From Haloferax litoreum (GTDB lineage Archaea; Halobacteriota; Halobacteria; Halobacteriales; Haloferacaceae), in the NCBI RefSeq assembly GCF_009674605.1, contig NZ_WKJO01000001.1, positions 1,736,001 to 1,800,000 on the forward strand: 64,000 nucleotides of DNA. Reading direction: 5' to 3'. A model generated the notes under the pieces. It did no database searches, was not told where the DNA came from, and saw only the letters and a list, made by a program, of their open reading frames with translations. The position numbers were made by a program, and so were the translations under genes. Positions 9,477-17,033 of this stretch are shown piece after piece; the first letter of the stretch is position 1, and every line of letters begins with the position of its first letter.

Positions 9477-9739
9477 GCGACGACCTGCTCTCGGGACTGT
9501 CGATTCCCGACGATGCAGACCCCGAAGAGGCGGCCGCCATCGCCGCCGCCGTCGGCGCGCACCTCCACGACCAACAGGCCGCCGCTGCCGCCGCCGCGGC
9601 CGACGACGAAGAGACGTGGAACGAAAAGCGCTGGCAGTACGCCGGCCGACTCCACTCCGTCACCGGGTGTAGCCGCCGCGTCCCTTCAGGTGCGCCCACG
9701 AACGCGTGGGCGGCATCTGGTCGCGTCGACCGGTTCTGA
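9473..9739 (+). CDS. pccX: Propionyl-CoA carboxylase small subunit PccX (epsilon-like)
   Basis: An 88-residue protein overlapping the pccB stop by four bases (ATGA). It begins with an acidic, alanine-rich helix ([19 protein letters not shown]) and ends with W..AGR and [16 protein letters not shown]. This last pattern recalls the C-terminus of actinobacterial acyl-CoA carboxylase epsilon subunits. In Haloferax mediterranei a small third subunit named PccX is cotranscribed with pccB and needed for full carboxylase activity (recalled, not looked up). It probably bridges the beta hexamer and the biotin subunit. Naming rests on position, length and the C-terminal motif. Confidence 0.82.
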   Translation: MSDDLLSGLSIPDDADPEEAAAIAAAVGAHLHDQQAAAAAAAADDEETWNEKRWQYAGRLHSVTGCSRRVPSGAPTNAWAASGRVDRF

Positions 9740-9747
9740 GAACTGCT

Positions 9748-10449
9748 CTACGCTTCTCGCAGTCCGTTACCGACGACGGCCGGGTCGTCGACGATGACGC
9801 CATCGACTCCCCACTCGCGGAGACGTTCGACTACCTCCCGTTCGAGGACCGTCCACGCGTTGAGTTCGAACCCTGCGTCGTGAGCCTCGGCGACGCGCAC
9901 GGCCGAGAGCAGGTCGTAGTGGGGGTGGACCGCCACGCAGTCGAGTTCGGCCGCGACGCGGAGTGAACGGTCCCAGTCGGTCGCGAAGAGAAACGCACGG
10001 GGAAGGTCGGTGGTTCCGAGTGCGCCCTCTCGTTCGGCGGCCTCTCGCACCTCCCGAAGCGCATCTGGGTCGAACGACGAGACGAGAACGTCGTTCGCGG
10101 CGTCGGCGACGAGGGCGACGATGTCGTCGGCGAGTCCCGCTTCTTTCAGTTCGACGTTGACCGAGACGCGGTCGGGAAGCGCGGCGAACACCTCGGCGAG
10201 CGTCGGAATCGACTCCTCAGAGTCACCGACACGGAGCGCGCGGAGTTCAGAGCGTGTCGCGTCGGCGACGGGGCCGGTTGCTTCGGTCAGTCTGTCGAGC
10301 GTCGAGTCGTGGAAGACGACGAGTTCACCGCTCGCACAGCGCCGAACGTCGAGTTCGACCCAGTCGAGGCGTGCTGCCGCGGCGCGGAAGGCCGCGAGCG
10401 TGTTCTCCGGGCCGAGTGCGGGGCACCCGCGGTGACCGATGACGCGCAT
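9748..10449 (-). CDS. Glycerophosphodiester phosphodiesterase
   Basis: Hydrolyses glycerophosphodiesters to glycerol phosphate and an alcohol, probably in the cytoplasm because no signal peptide is visible. The start MRVIGHRGCPALGPENTL carries the catalytic HRG and the metal-binding Glu. VELDVRR and VVFHDSTLDRLT (about residues 35-58) supply the E-x-D and HD metal/acid-base residues, and VNVELKE (about 120) a further metal-binding Glu. Length of 233 aa is typical of the short GDPD family. The TATA-like box (10473-10480) is 27 bases before the ATG on the minus strand. It converges with pccX, leaving eight bases between the stops. Confidence 0.92.
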   Translation of the reverse strand: MRVIGHRGCPALGPENTLAAFRAAAARLDWVELDVRRCASGELVVFHDSTLDRLTEATGPVADATRSELRALRVGDSEESIPTLAEVFAALPDRVSVNVELKEAGLADDIVALVADAANDVLVSSFDPDALREVREAAEREGALGTTDLPRAFLFATDWDRSLRVAAELDCVAVHPHYDLLSAVRVAEAHDAGFELNAWTVLEREVVERLREWGVDGVIVDDPAVVGNGLREA

Positions 10450-10575
10450 GGGTACTGGTCGGACGACGACGGCCTAAATCCCTGTCACGCGACCCGGCGT
10501 CGTCACGTGGCCGGCGCTATCGCTCCCGACGTGGGTGGAGAAGAGTAGTCGCAGAGAGAATCGTCTGCTTCGAAT

Positions 10576-10764
10576 TTACGCGGTCTGGGCGCCCTTCTTC
10601 CGGGTGATGTAGCCCGCGATGCGGTTGCGGACGCTCTTCGACTCCACCGTCGTCAGTTGACTGACGCTGTCTTTGTTCGTCTCGAAGTCCGTGTTGAACG
10701 CCTGCGGGTATTTCTCCAGCAGGATGTTACCAAGCTGCTTGACGTACTTGGGCTTGATTGCCAT
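10576..10764 (-). CDS. rps17e: 30S ribosomal protein S17e
   Basis: Archaeal/eukaryotic-type small ribosomal subunit protein, 62 aa, the short archaeal form. MAIKPKYVKQLGNILLEKYP and the C-terminal SKSVRNRIAGYITRKKG are characteristic. It lies 24 bases behind the DUF447 gene on the same strand, so it may be read through from the cofD operon. It also has its own TATA element, which overlaps the DUF447 stop codon (see 10789-10794), as expected for a gene needing strong separate expression. Identification is secure. Confidence 0.97.
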   Translation of the reverse strand: MAIKPKYVKQLGNILLEKYPQAFNTDFETNKDSVSQLTTVESKSVRNRIAGYITRKKGAQTA

Positions 10765-10788
10765 GTGCGGAATTTCCCCGGACGAACA

Positions 10789-10794
10789 CTAAAA
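10789..10794 (-). promoter_or_regulatory. TATA box of rps17e overlapping the DUF447 stop codon
   Basis: Read on the minus strand, TTTTAG is centred 28 bases before the rps17e ATG, the spacing expected for a leaderless haloarchaeal transcript. The TAG of this box is also the stop codon of the upstream gene, so three bases serve both roles. Confidence 0.55.
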
Positions 10795-11454
10795 CGATTC
10801 GTTCCGTCTTTGCGACGCCCGCTCGCGCCACCCCGTCACCTCGTCGATGCGTGCGAACGCCTCACACTCTCTCGGTCCCCCACACTTCTCGACTGTCTCC
10901 GCGAAGTACGCGAGTCGGTCGAGGAGGACGTCGGTATCGAACGTCGGCACGTCGAGACGGGAGGCGGCGACTGTCGCGTCGACGACGGCCCCGAACCCGC
11001 GGTTGATGGTGAACGGCCGGGTCGATTCGACGGCCGCATCGACGGGGCGGAGTTCCCATTTCTCCCACTGCGTCCCGCCATCGTCGCCGGAATCGACGTG
11101 TGTCGCTTCGACTTCCGCCCACGCGTCAGCGGAGTCGAGGACGGGAGACTGCGCCTCGCGGATGGTCATCGCCGCCTCGACGAAATCCATCGGGTCGGTG
11201 ACGAACTGGACGACGCCGCCACCTTGGCGATGGAAGTTTCGTCGCGTACGGGTGTTCCCCCACGTCGTCGCGGTGACTGTCCCGTCGGGGCCGTCTGGTT
11301 CGTCGGAGTCGTCGGGCGCATGGAGTCCAAGCGCGGCGAGGTTCCACAGGTCGTTCGGGCCAAGCGTGGCGACGACAGACTCGGTGACGCCGCGGAGTTC
11401 GACGGGCCACTCGACACTCGCACCAGACCGCACAGGTCTACCGTCACCAGTCAC
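10789..11454 (-). CDS. DUF447 family flavoprotein
   Basis: A 221-residue protein of the archaeal DUF447 family, whose members are thought to bind FMN. The diagnostic N-terminal region reads ELRGVTESVVATLGPNDLWNLAALGL, followed by RRNFHRQGGGVVQFVTDPM, and the C-terminal half is helical. The GTG start at 11454 overlaps the stop of the CitG-like gene (GTGA), which decides the start. Last member of the overlapping cofD-dus-citG-DUF447 run. As remembered, DUF447 and CitG-like genes also occur with tetrahydromethanopterin genes in methanogens and methylotrophs, pointing to cofactor synthesis. The precise reaction is unknown. Confidence 0.82.
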   Translation of the reverse strand: MTGDGRPVRSGASVEWPVELRGVTESVVATLGPNDLWNLAALGLHAPDDSDEPDGPDGTVTATTWGNTRTRRNFHRQGGGVVQFVTDPMDFVEAAMTIREAQSPVLDSADAWAEVEATHVDSGDDGGTQWEKWELRPVDAAVESTRPFTINRGFGAVVDATVAASRLDVPTFDTDVLLDRLAYFAETVEKCGGPRECEAFARIDEVTGWRERASQRRNESF

Positions 11455-12308
11455 AACGGGACCCCCCGCTCCAACGCGATGAACGTCGCCGCACAGACGA
11501 TGTCTGCGGTCGTTCCGGGGTTGATTCCCTCGGCGACGAACGACTCGGCGAGTTTCTCGGCCTCGTCCGGATTCGAGACGGCGGCAGCGCGGTCCATCAC
11601 GTCGCGTGCGACTGCGGCACCGTGGTTCGTGACGACGAGTGTGTCGGGTTCCTCGGCGAGCAAGTCGAGAAACGCTCGCGCGACCCGGTCGGTGACCGGT
11701 CCTTCGTCGGCGAGAATCGACTCGGCGGCACAGAAGGTTCGGGTGAACCCACCAGTCCACTCGCGGCCGTTGGCGTCTCTGTCGGCGCTGAGTTCCATCA
11801 CGTCGTAGAAGGTGAGACCCTGTCCTCGCAGGGTCGACTCGGCGTCCGCCCCGCGTCGGACGTCGAGGGCAGGAGCGTCTTCCGGGGGGTCGCCGACGGC
11901 CACGTCGACGTGTTCGAACGCCCGGTAGAACGACACCGCGTCGTCGACAGTAGTCTGTTCGACCACGTCGGTCACGCCCGTCGGAGAGAGGTCCCCTGCC
12001 GCGGCCGCCCGGACGAGCGGAACGAGGAGGAGCAAGCACCCGAATTGCGTGTTTCCGCCGCCCTGTTCGCTCATCCCGGCGACGGCCGTCTCGAACGCCT
12101 CGCCGACCGATGCACCATCCTCGGCGAGTCGGAGACCCGACGCGGACCCGACGGCACCGGTCAAAAAGTGTTCGAAGTGCAGGTCAGAGAGGTCACGCCG
12201 TCGGTCCACGTTCCCCGGCTTTGGGGTTCCAGCGACTTCGAGGAGAAGCGCGAGTTCGGCGTGTCGTGCCGGGCCGAACCCTCGGTCGGAGACCGGTGTC
12301 TTCGTCAT
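11451..12308 (-). CDS. Triphosphoribosyl-dephospho-CoA synthase-like (CitG/MdcB family) protein
   Basis: A 285-residue CitG-family protein. Family features include LLLEVAGTPKPGNVDRRRD (about residues 20-40), GGGNTQFGCLLLLVPL (about 95) and the late TNHGAAVARDVMDRA segment. True CitG makes the prosthetic-group precursor of citrate lyase, but no citrate or malonate lyase genes are nearby. In archaea this subfamily sits with F420, methanopterin or DUF447 genes and probably performs a related nucleotide- or phosphoribosyl-transfer step in cofactor synthesis; that is inference. The start is set by the ATGA overlap with the preceding gene. Its stop overlaps the GTG start of the DUF447 gene. Confidence 0.85.
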   Translation of the reverse strand: MTKTPVSDRGFGPARHAELALLLEVAGTPKPGNVDRRRDLSDLHFEHFLTGAVGSASGLRLAEDGASVGEAFETAVAGMSEQGGGNTQFGCLLLLVPLVRAAAAGDLSPTGVTDVVEQTTVDDAVSFYRAFEHVDVAVGDPPEDAPALDVRRGADAESTLRGQGLTFYDVMELSADRDANGREWTGGFTRTFCAAESILADEGPVTDRVARAFLDLLAEEPDTLVVTNHGAAVARDVMDRAAAVSNPDEAEKLAESFVAEGINPGTTADIVCAATFIALERGVPL

Positions 12309-13087
12309 CGGGCAGATGCCTCCGATTCGTCGGGGCTGTGGCTCTCGTCGGCAGATTCGAACCACTCGCTGGCGGCTTCCTTGACACGACTGAGAACGAC
12401 CGGGTCGTCGCTCGGTCGGCCGACGCTGACGGCGTCCGCGCCATATCGGAGATACTCGTGAGCGGTCTCTCGGTCCCGGACGCCGTTGTTGGCGACGACG
12501 AACAGGTCGGGCGCGGCGGCGACGACGTCGGCGACGACGGACTCCGAATCCATCGCATCGACGTGAAGCCACGATGCGCCCGCGTCTGCGAGTTTCGGTG
12601 CGAGTGCGGCGAGGTCGACGCCCTCGACTTCTGCGCGCACTTTCACGCCGACGGGTGCGTCGGACTCGGCCGCCGCGGCGACGTAGTCCACGAGTCGGGC
12701 GGTGTCGCGCAGGAGCGACTCGCCGCATCCGATTGCGCAGAGTTCCGCTTGCCGGCAGTGCGCGTTCACCTCGACGCCAGCGCCGTGGTCGGCACAGACT
12801 GCGGCGACTTCCCGAATCGGGTCGGTCGATGTGGCGCGGACGTTGACGGCGACGAAGAGGTCCGAATCGTCCAGTGCGGTGAGTTGGTCCGCGACGAAGC
12901 CGAGTGGGTCGTCGGTCAGGAACTCGGAGCGTCCGCGGGCGACGAGGGCGTGAGCGGCCTCCTGTGCCGTCTGGTCGAGTGCGACACCGCCGAGGAACGC
13001 CGCACCGACGTGTGGTGACGCGGCGCGTGCCCAGTCGGCGTCAGATTCGCCGCTGAGACTCGCGACGGCGAGGCGAGGCGAGAACAT
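12305..13087 (-). CDS. Dihydrouridine-synthase-like flavin TIM-barrel protein
   Basis: A 260-residue protein of the Dus/PyrD-like FMN-dependent TIM-barrel superfamily. VEVNAHCRQAELCAIG aligns with the Dus N-x-GCP loop and keeps a Cys, but not Gly or Pro. VGVKVRAEVEG corresponds to the V-K-x-R strand, while the H-x-R motif has become LHVDAMDS. FVVANNGVRD and ADAVSVGRPS form the phosphate-binding end. It is also shorter than bacterial Dus and lacks their helical RNA-binding tail, so tRNA reduction is doubtful. The ATG shares a base with the cofD stop (TGATG); an in-frame GTG lies one codon upstream. The operon suggests a role in deazaflavin or pterin cofactor metabolism. Confidence 0.8.
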   Translation of the reverse strand: MFSPRLAVASLSGESDADWARAASPHVGAAFLGGVALDQTAQEAAHALVARGRSEFLTDDPLGFVADQLTALDDSDLFVAVNVRATSTDPIREVAAVCADHGAGVEVNAHCRQAELCAIGCGESLLRDTARLVDYVAAAAESDAPVGVKVRAEVEGVDLAALAPKLADAGASWLHVDAMDSESVVADVVAAAPDLFVVANNGVRDRETAHEYLRYGADAVSVGRPSDDPVVLSRVKEAASEWFESADESHSPDESEASAR

Positions 13088-14079
13088 CACGACACCTCGT
13101 TGAGCGCGTCATCGACGGCGCGAGCGACTCGTTCGGCGTCTTCCGAGTCGTCGATTCGCGTGTCAGTTCTGACGACTGGTCGGTCGAGGTCGGTGCCGTC
13201 CTCGTCGTCGAGGACGAACGCGTCGGCGAACGGGTAGGCGTCGGCGACGCCCGCCGTCGAGGGGTCGTAGCCCACGCCGGCCATGAGGTCCGCCGCAGGG
13301 CCGGAGAACACCCGGTCTTCGACGAACGGCGAGACGGCGACGACGGGTGTCTCGGCGAGTACCTCGCGGAACCCATCGAGGGCGAGCATCGGTCCGATGC
13401 TCGTGACGGGGTTCGACGGACCCACGACCACCGGGTCCGAGAGGGCGTCGACCACGTCGTCGGTGAGACGCGCCGCCTCCGCGCCGCGGAACTCCACGTC
13501 TCGAACTGCGGGTTCGGCGCGGCGGTGGACCCAGTATTCCTGAAAGTGCATCGTCCCCTCGTCGGTGTGGACGAGCGTCGCCACGGGGTCGTCGCTCATG
13601 GGGAGCAGTGAGACGTCGAGGCCGAAGGCGTCTGCGAGGGTTCGCGTGACGTCGGTGAGCGAGTACCCCTCGTCGAGGAGTGACGTGCGAGTGATGTGGA
13701 CTGCCCGGTCACGGTCACCGATTTCCATGAACTCCGCGATGCCGGAGAACCGTCGCCAGCGTGCGATGTCACGGCCGGCGGTCTGTGCATCGTCGGAGAG
13801 ATATCGCGGCCCAGATTCGAGGCCGGCCGCGTCGGCGAGGCGGTGGAGTTCGTCGTCCGTCTCGGTGGTGTCGTCGGCGATGCCCCACCACCGGTCGGTG
13901 TCGAGGACGCCACCGCCCCAGAAGAGAACGGTGTCCACGTCGGGACAGACGAGGTGGCCGCCGAGTTCCACGTCGTCGCCCGTGTTGGCGACGACTGTCG
14001 TCTCGGCGGGGTCGAACACCTCACCCGCACCGTCGAGGAGTTTGGGGGTGCCCGTGCCCCCAGCGAGGAAGGTTACCAT
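13087..14079 (-). CDS. cofD: 2-phospho-L-lactate transferase (F420 biosynthesis)
   Basis: Joins the activated lactyl group to the deazaflavin Fo, forming F420-0; cytoplasmic. The 330 aa begin with [17 protein letters not shown], the family's nucleotide-binding start, followed by [22 protein letters not shown] (positions about 29-50, with the metal-binding Asp residues). [15 protein letters not shown] near residue 220 is the second conserved loop. It is the first gene of a four-gene run with overlapping stops and starts, with a TATA-like stretch (CTTTCAAA) about 29 bases upstream. F420 is present in haloarchaea. The fused downstream translation suggests that the products work on one cofactor pathway. 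Confidence 0.95.
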   Translation of the reverse strand: MVTFLAGGTGTPKLLDGAGEVFDPAETTVVANTGDDVELGGHLVCPDVDTVLFWGGGVLDTDRWWGIADDTTETDDELHRLADAAGLESGPRYLSDDAQTAGRDIARWRRFSGIAEFMEIGDRDRAVHITRTSLLDEGYSLTDVTRTLADAFGLDVSLLPMSDDPVATLVHTDEGTMHFQEYWVHRRAEPAVRDVEFRGAEAARLTDDVVDALSDPVVVGPSNPVTSIGPMLALDGFREVLAETPVVAVSPFVEDRVFSGPAADLMAGVGYDPSTAGVADAYPFADAFVLDDEDGTDLDRPVVRTDTRIDDSEDAERVARAVDDALNEVS

Positions 14080-14133
14080 GCTCCGCCGTAGGGTGAGTGG
14101 CGGTTTGAAAGTTCCTTCACCGGACGTCGTCGT

Positions 14134-14394
14134 TCACCGACCGCCGCGATACGCCACGGACGTGTCGAATTTCGACGGCATCACCTGCCCCGCGACGGCC
14201 TTGCGGACGAAGTACCCGGTGAACCCAGTCGTCACCGACAGTCCGAGCGAGAACACGATTGCCGAGGCGCGTGCGATGGTGAGGCCCGTGAGCGCGCTCA
14301 TACCCACCAGATACGCCGCGTTGAGTCCCGCACCACCGGCCACGACGAGCAAGAACAGACCGAGGAGGTTCCCGAGAGTCGATTTCAGACCCAT
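14134..14394 (-). CDS. Small two-helix membrane protein
   Basis: An 86-residue protein that I do not recognise. It starts MGLKSTLGNLLGLFLLVV and has two membrane helices (about residues 8-40 and 45-68), followed by a basic and polar tail (FVRKAVAGQVMPSKFDTSVAYRGGR). The start is the ATG at 14394 since the upstream in-frame translation is not protein-like. It is divergently arranged with the secreted-type gene at 14521 and ends before cofD. Coding is supported by helix spacing and GC-rich third positions; function unknown. Confidence 0.68.
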   Translation of the reverse strand: MGLKSTLGNLLGLFLLVVAGGAGLNAAYLVGMSALTGLTIARASAIVFSLGLSVTTGFTGYFVRKAVAGQVMPSKFDTSVAYRGGR

Positions 14395-14520
14395 GCGACC
14401 ACTATCACCCGCGTGGTGGAGTGGTTTGTGGCGGCCGACTGCGCAGTCATACCAATCGATTGCGCCGCGAGACAGCACGAACCACAGAATAACTATCCGT
14501 TTTGCCAGACGATACGGAAT

Positions 14521-15129
14521 ATGGCACAGTCCTCGCTCTCCCTCCCCTCCATCCTCGTCGCCGCCCTCGTCGTTCTCGTAGCCCTCAGCGGTGCGTTCCT
14601 CGTCGTCGACTTCGACGCGGCGACCTACCAGACATCGGCGGAGCACACGGCAACCGCCGCCAGCGCCGGTGCCGAGTCACTCCCCCCGGTCAACAACGGG
14701 TACCTCGTCGTGGACGCACCCGACGCCATCCGCGACGACCTGACCGACGAACTCGTCGCGTCGTTCCAACGCGAGGGACTGTCTCTCGACCCAATCGAGG
14801 CCCGTGACTCGTACGACCGGGCCGTCGTGGTCGTCGTCGTCGACGAGTGGAACCCGCGCTGGAACCCCGTCACGCCGTCGGGGTCCGTGACGTGGCGTGC
14901 CGCGTTCGACGCCGGCGGACACCGCCAGCACATCGATGCGGGACTCTCCGGTGACCCGTTCGTGTTCAACTCGACGATGGGTCCCGACGTCGCGGGAACC
15001 CTCGACGCTCGCGTCGACGTGTCCGGTACCGGTCTCGTCTCACGACCAGCCTATCGGACCCGCCTCATCGACGCCGTCTCCAACACGACGGCCGAACAGG
15101 TCACAGCACAGTTCGAGCAGGGCCGATAG
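14521..15129 (+). CDS. Membrane-anchored or exported protein of unknown function
   Basis: A 202-residue protein with an N-terminal hydrophobic segment (residues 6-28, ILVAALVVLVALSGAFLVV) that could be an uncleaved anchor, then an extracellular-looking acidic domain. The domain includes NNGYLVVDAPDAIRDDLTDE and VVVVVVDEWNPRWNP, the latter a strongly predicted beta strand. There is no Tat motif or lipobox. An AT-rich stretch (GAATAACTATC) about 30 bases before the ATG could be the TATA. I do not recognise the family; it appears to be a haloarchaeal orphan. It precedes the first HD phosphohydrolase by 62 bases. Confidence 0.7.
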   Translation: MAQSSLSLPSILVAALVVLVALSGAFLVVDFDAATYQTSAEHTATAASAGAESLPPVNNGYLVVDAPDAIRDDLTDELVASFQREGLSLDPIEARDSYDRAVVVVVVDEWNPRWNPVTPSGSVTWRAAFDAGGHRQHIDAGLSGDPFVFNSTMGPDVAGTLDARVDVSGTGLVSRPAYRTRLIDAVSNTTAEQVTAQFEQGR

Positions 15130-15191
15130 CGTCGGTTCTCTGCACCGGGTGAACACTCGGGATATTTGACACTCGTCGTACAAGCATCGGT

Positions 15192-16364
15192 ATGACCGCG
15201 GTCAAAGACAGCGTCCACGACTACATCTCGCTCGACCCTGTGGCCGCCGAACTCGTCGACACGCCCGAGTTCCAGCGCCTGCGACACATCAAGCAACTCT
15301 CGACGGTTCGACTCGTCTACCCCTCCGCGAGTCACACACGCTTCGAACACAGTCTCGGCGTCTACCACCTCGCGTCTCGCGCCCTCTCGCATCTCGGCAT
15401 CGACGGTGACCGCGCCGCCCACGTCCGTGCTGCTGCCCTCCTCCACGACATCGGACACGGGCCGTACGGCCACCAGACCGAAGACCTGATTCGCCGTCGA
15501 ACTGGCCGCGACCACGACGAGATACACCATCTGCTCGATGGAACGGCCGTCGGTGACGTACTCGACGCACACGGCCTCGACCCGGGGCGCGTCGCCACCC
15601 TCGTCGCAGGCGACAGTGGACTCGGGCAACTCGTCTCTGGCGAACTCGATGTCGACCGGATGGACTACCTCGTCCGCGACGCCCATCACACCGGTGTCCC
15701 CTACGGCACTATCGACCACGGCCGACTCGTCCGCGAACTTCGGTACCGGGACGGCAAAGTGGTCCTCGCGGAGGGAAACGTCCAGACTGCCGAGTCACTC
15801 TTGTTGGCCCGCGCGTTGATGAACGGGACGGTCTATCGCCACCACGTCTCACGTATCGCGGGCGCGATGCTCGAACGGGCGTCCGAACGACTCGTCGACG
15901 ACGCCGTCTCACTCGACGAGTTCGTCCGGATGGCCGACCACGACTTGCTGGTCGCTCTCGGCGACCACGTCCCCGAACTCGGCCGTCGCATCGAGTGCAG
16001 AAACCTGTACAAGCGAGCGGTCTGGGCACCCATCGACGCGGTTTCGACAGACGTGGTCGAACTCGATTACGAGGCGTCGCGGGCGGCCGAACGTGAGATA
16101 GCCGACGTGGCGGGCGTGTCCCCCGTCTCGGTCATCGTCGACGCCCCGTCGCGGCCACGAATCAAAGAGTCACGGTCTCGTGTCGTCGTCAACGGCGTCG
16201 TCCGCCGACTCGAAGACGCGTCAGAACTGGTCGGTGCGCTCCGGGCAGCAGAGCGAACCCAGTGGCGACTCGGCGTCTACGCTCCCGAATCCGTTCGCGA
16301 CGAGGTTGCGGCGGCAGCAATCGACGTGTTGGACGTCCCGACGCGAGTGACGACCCACGCGTAA
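15192..16364 (+). CDS. HD-domain phosphohydrolase (paralogue 1)
   Basis: A 390-residue metal-dependent phosphohydrolase of the SAMHD1/dGTPase-like HD superfamily. Metal ligands are visible as HTRFEHSLGVYHL (first His), ALLHDIGHGPYGH (the HD pair and a downstream His) and ELDVDRMDYLVRDAHHTG (late Asp). TATA-like GATATTTGAC (15161-15170) is centred 27 bases before the ATG, so the message is leaderless. Its close paralogue follows at 17034, with a small membrane protein between them. Likely substrates are nucleotides, but family members also include regulators, so the substrate is uncertain. Confidence 0.88.
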   Translation: MTAVKDSVHDYISLDPVAAELVDTPEFQRLRHIKQLSTVRLVYPSASHTRFEHSLGVYHLASRALSHLGIDGDRAAHVRAAALLHDIGHGPYGHQTEDLIRRRTGRDHDEIHHLLDGTAVGDVLDAHGLDPGRVATLVAGDSGLGQLVSGELDVDRMDYLVRDAHHTGVPYGTIDHGRLVRELRYRDGKVVLAEGNVQTAESLLLARALMNGTVYRHHVSRIAGAMLERASERLVDDAVSLDEFVRMADHDLLVALGDHVPELGRRIECRNLYKRAVWAPIDAVSTDVVELDYEASRAAEREIADVAGVSPVSVIVDAPSRPRIKESRSRVVVNGVVRRLEDASELVGALRAAERTQWRLGVYAPESVRDEVAAAAIDVLDVPTRVTTHA

Positions 16365-16480
16365 CGGCACGGGTCGCTGCCAGTTCGAGTGACTATCCGA
16401 CGCTGTCCGACATCCACCACCACCCGACTTTCAGATTGTATGTCCTCAAACCCGGGATTTTCATGATACCTGTCTGAGGT

Positions 16481-16490
16481 ATTTAATCGA
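16481..16490 (+). promoter_or_regulatory. TATA box of the DUF5518-like gene
   Basis: ATTTAATCGA is centred 28 bases before the ATG at 16512. This favours that ATG over the in-frame GTG at 16503 and predicts a leaderless mRNA. Confidence 0.55.
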
Positions 16491-16511
16491 TTTCACATCG
16501 TTGTGAGAGAT

Positions 16512-16910
16512 ATGGACATTAACTGGCGTGCTGTCCTATACGGTTTCGCGACCAACATCGTCCTCGGACTGCTCAGCGGGTTCGTCATCCCGTTCACAGA
16601 CGTCGCGCTCCCAGTCGTCGGCGCAGGGTTGGCCGGTCTCATCGCAGGTGGTGTCGCTGGGTACTACAACAACCGCAGTACGATGAGTGACGCCACGCAC
16701 GGCGCATTGGCCGTCGTTATCGGTGCGCTCATCGTGGGTGTCATCCTGACTGTCCTCGGAACGCTCGTCGCGGGTATCTTCGGCCTCGGTGCGGGGCTTG
16801 GTCTCCTGGTCCTCATCTTCGTCGCAGGTATCCCCGGCGCTGTCGGTGGTATCATCGGTGGCTACATCAACAGTGGCCGTGGAGAGGCCGCAGGTCGCCC
16901 GGCAGCCTAA
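16512..16910 (+). CDS. DUF5518-like small membrane protein
   Basis: A 132-residue, glycine-rich four-helix membrane protein. It begins MDINWRAVLYGF, typical of haloarchaeal DUF5518 proteins, and repeats G-V-A-G-Y-Y and G-G-I-I-G-G-Y patterns in its helices (IAGGVAGYYNN near residue 50; GAVGGIIGGYINSGRG near 110). Two relatives occur in the window (42657 and 54365). No function is established; the glycine zippers suggest tight helix packing. It is placed between the two HD phosphohydrolase paralogues but has its own promoter, so a functional link is not shown. Confidence 0.78.
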   Translation: MDINWRAVLYGFATNIVLGLLSGFVIPFTDVALPVVGAGLAGLIAGGVAGYYNNRSTMSDATHGALAVVIGALIVGVILTVLGTLVAGIFGLGAGLGLLVLIFVAGIPGAVGGIIGGYINSGRGEAAGRPAA

Positions 16911-17000
16911 TCGGACCGCTGAGACAGTCTGCGTCCACGGTTCCCGTTTTGTGACCCATTCGACACAGAGCCACCGGCCCGTTCGCGCCTCCCCGCCCGA

Positions 17001-17010
17001 CCTTTTTAGC
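17001..17010 (+). promoter_or_regulatory. TATA box of the second HD phosphohydrolase
   Basis: CCTTTTTAGC is centred about 28 bases before the ATG at 17034 but only 7 bases before the in-frame ATG at 17013. This spacing selects 17034 as the true, leaderless start. Confidence 0.55.
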
Positions 17011-17033
17011 CGATGACGACCGAATGCCCCACC

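Noticed and set aside
12305-13087. Classical tRNA-dihydrouridine synthase
   Set aside because: Key motif residues and the RNA-binding tail are missing, so only the fold is claimed.
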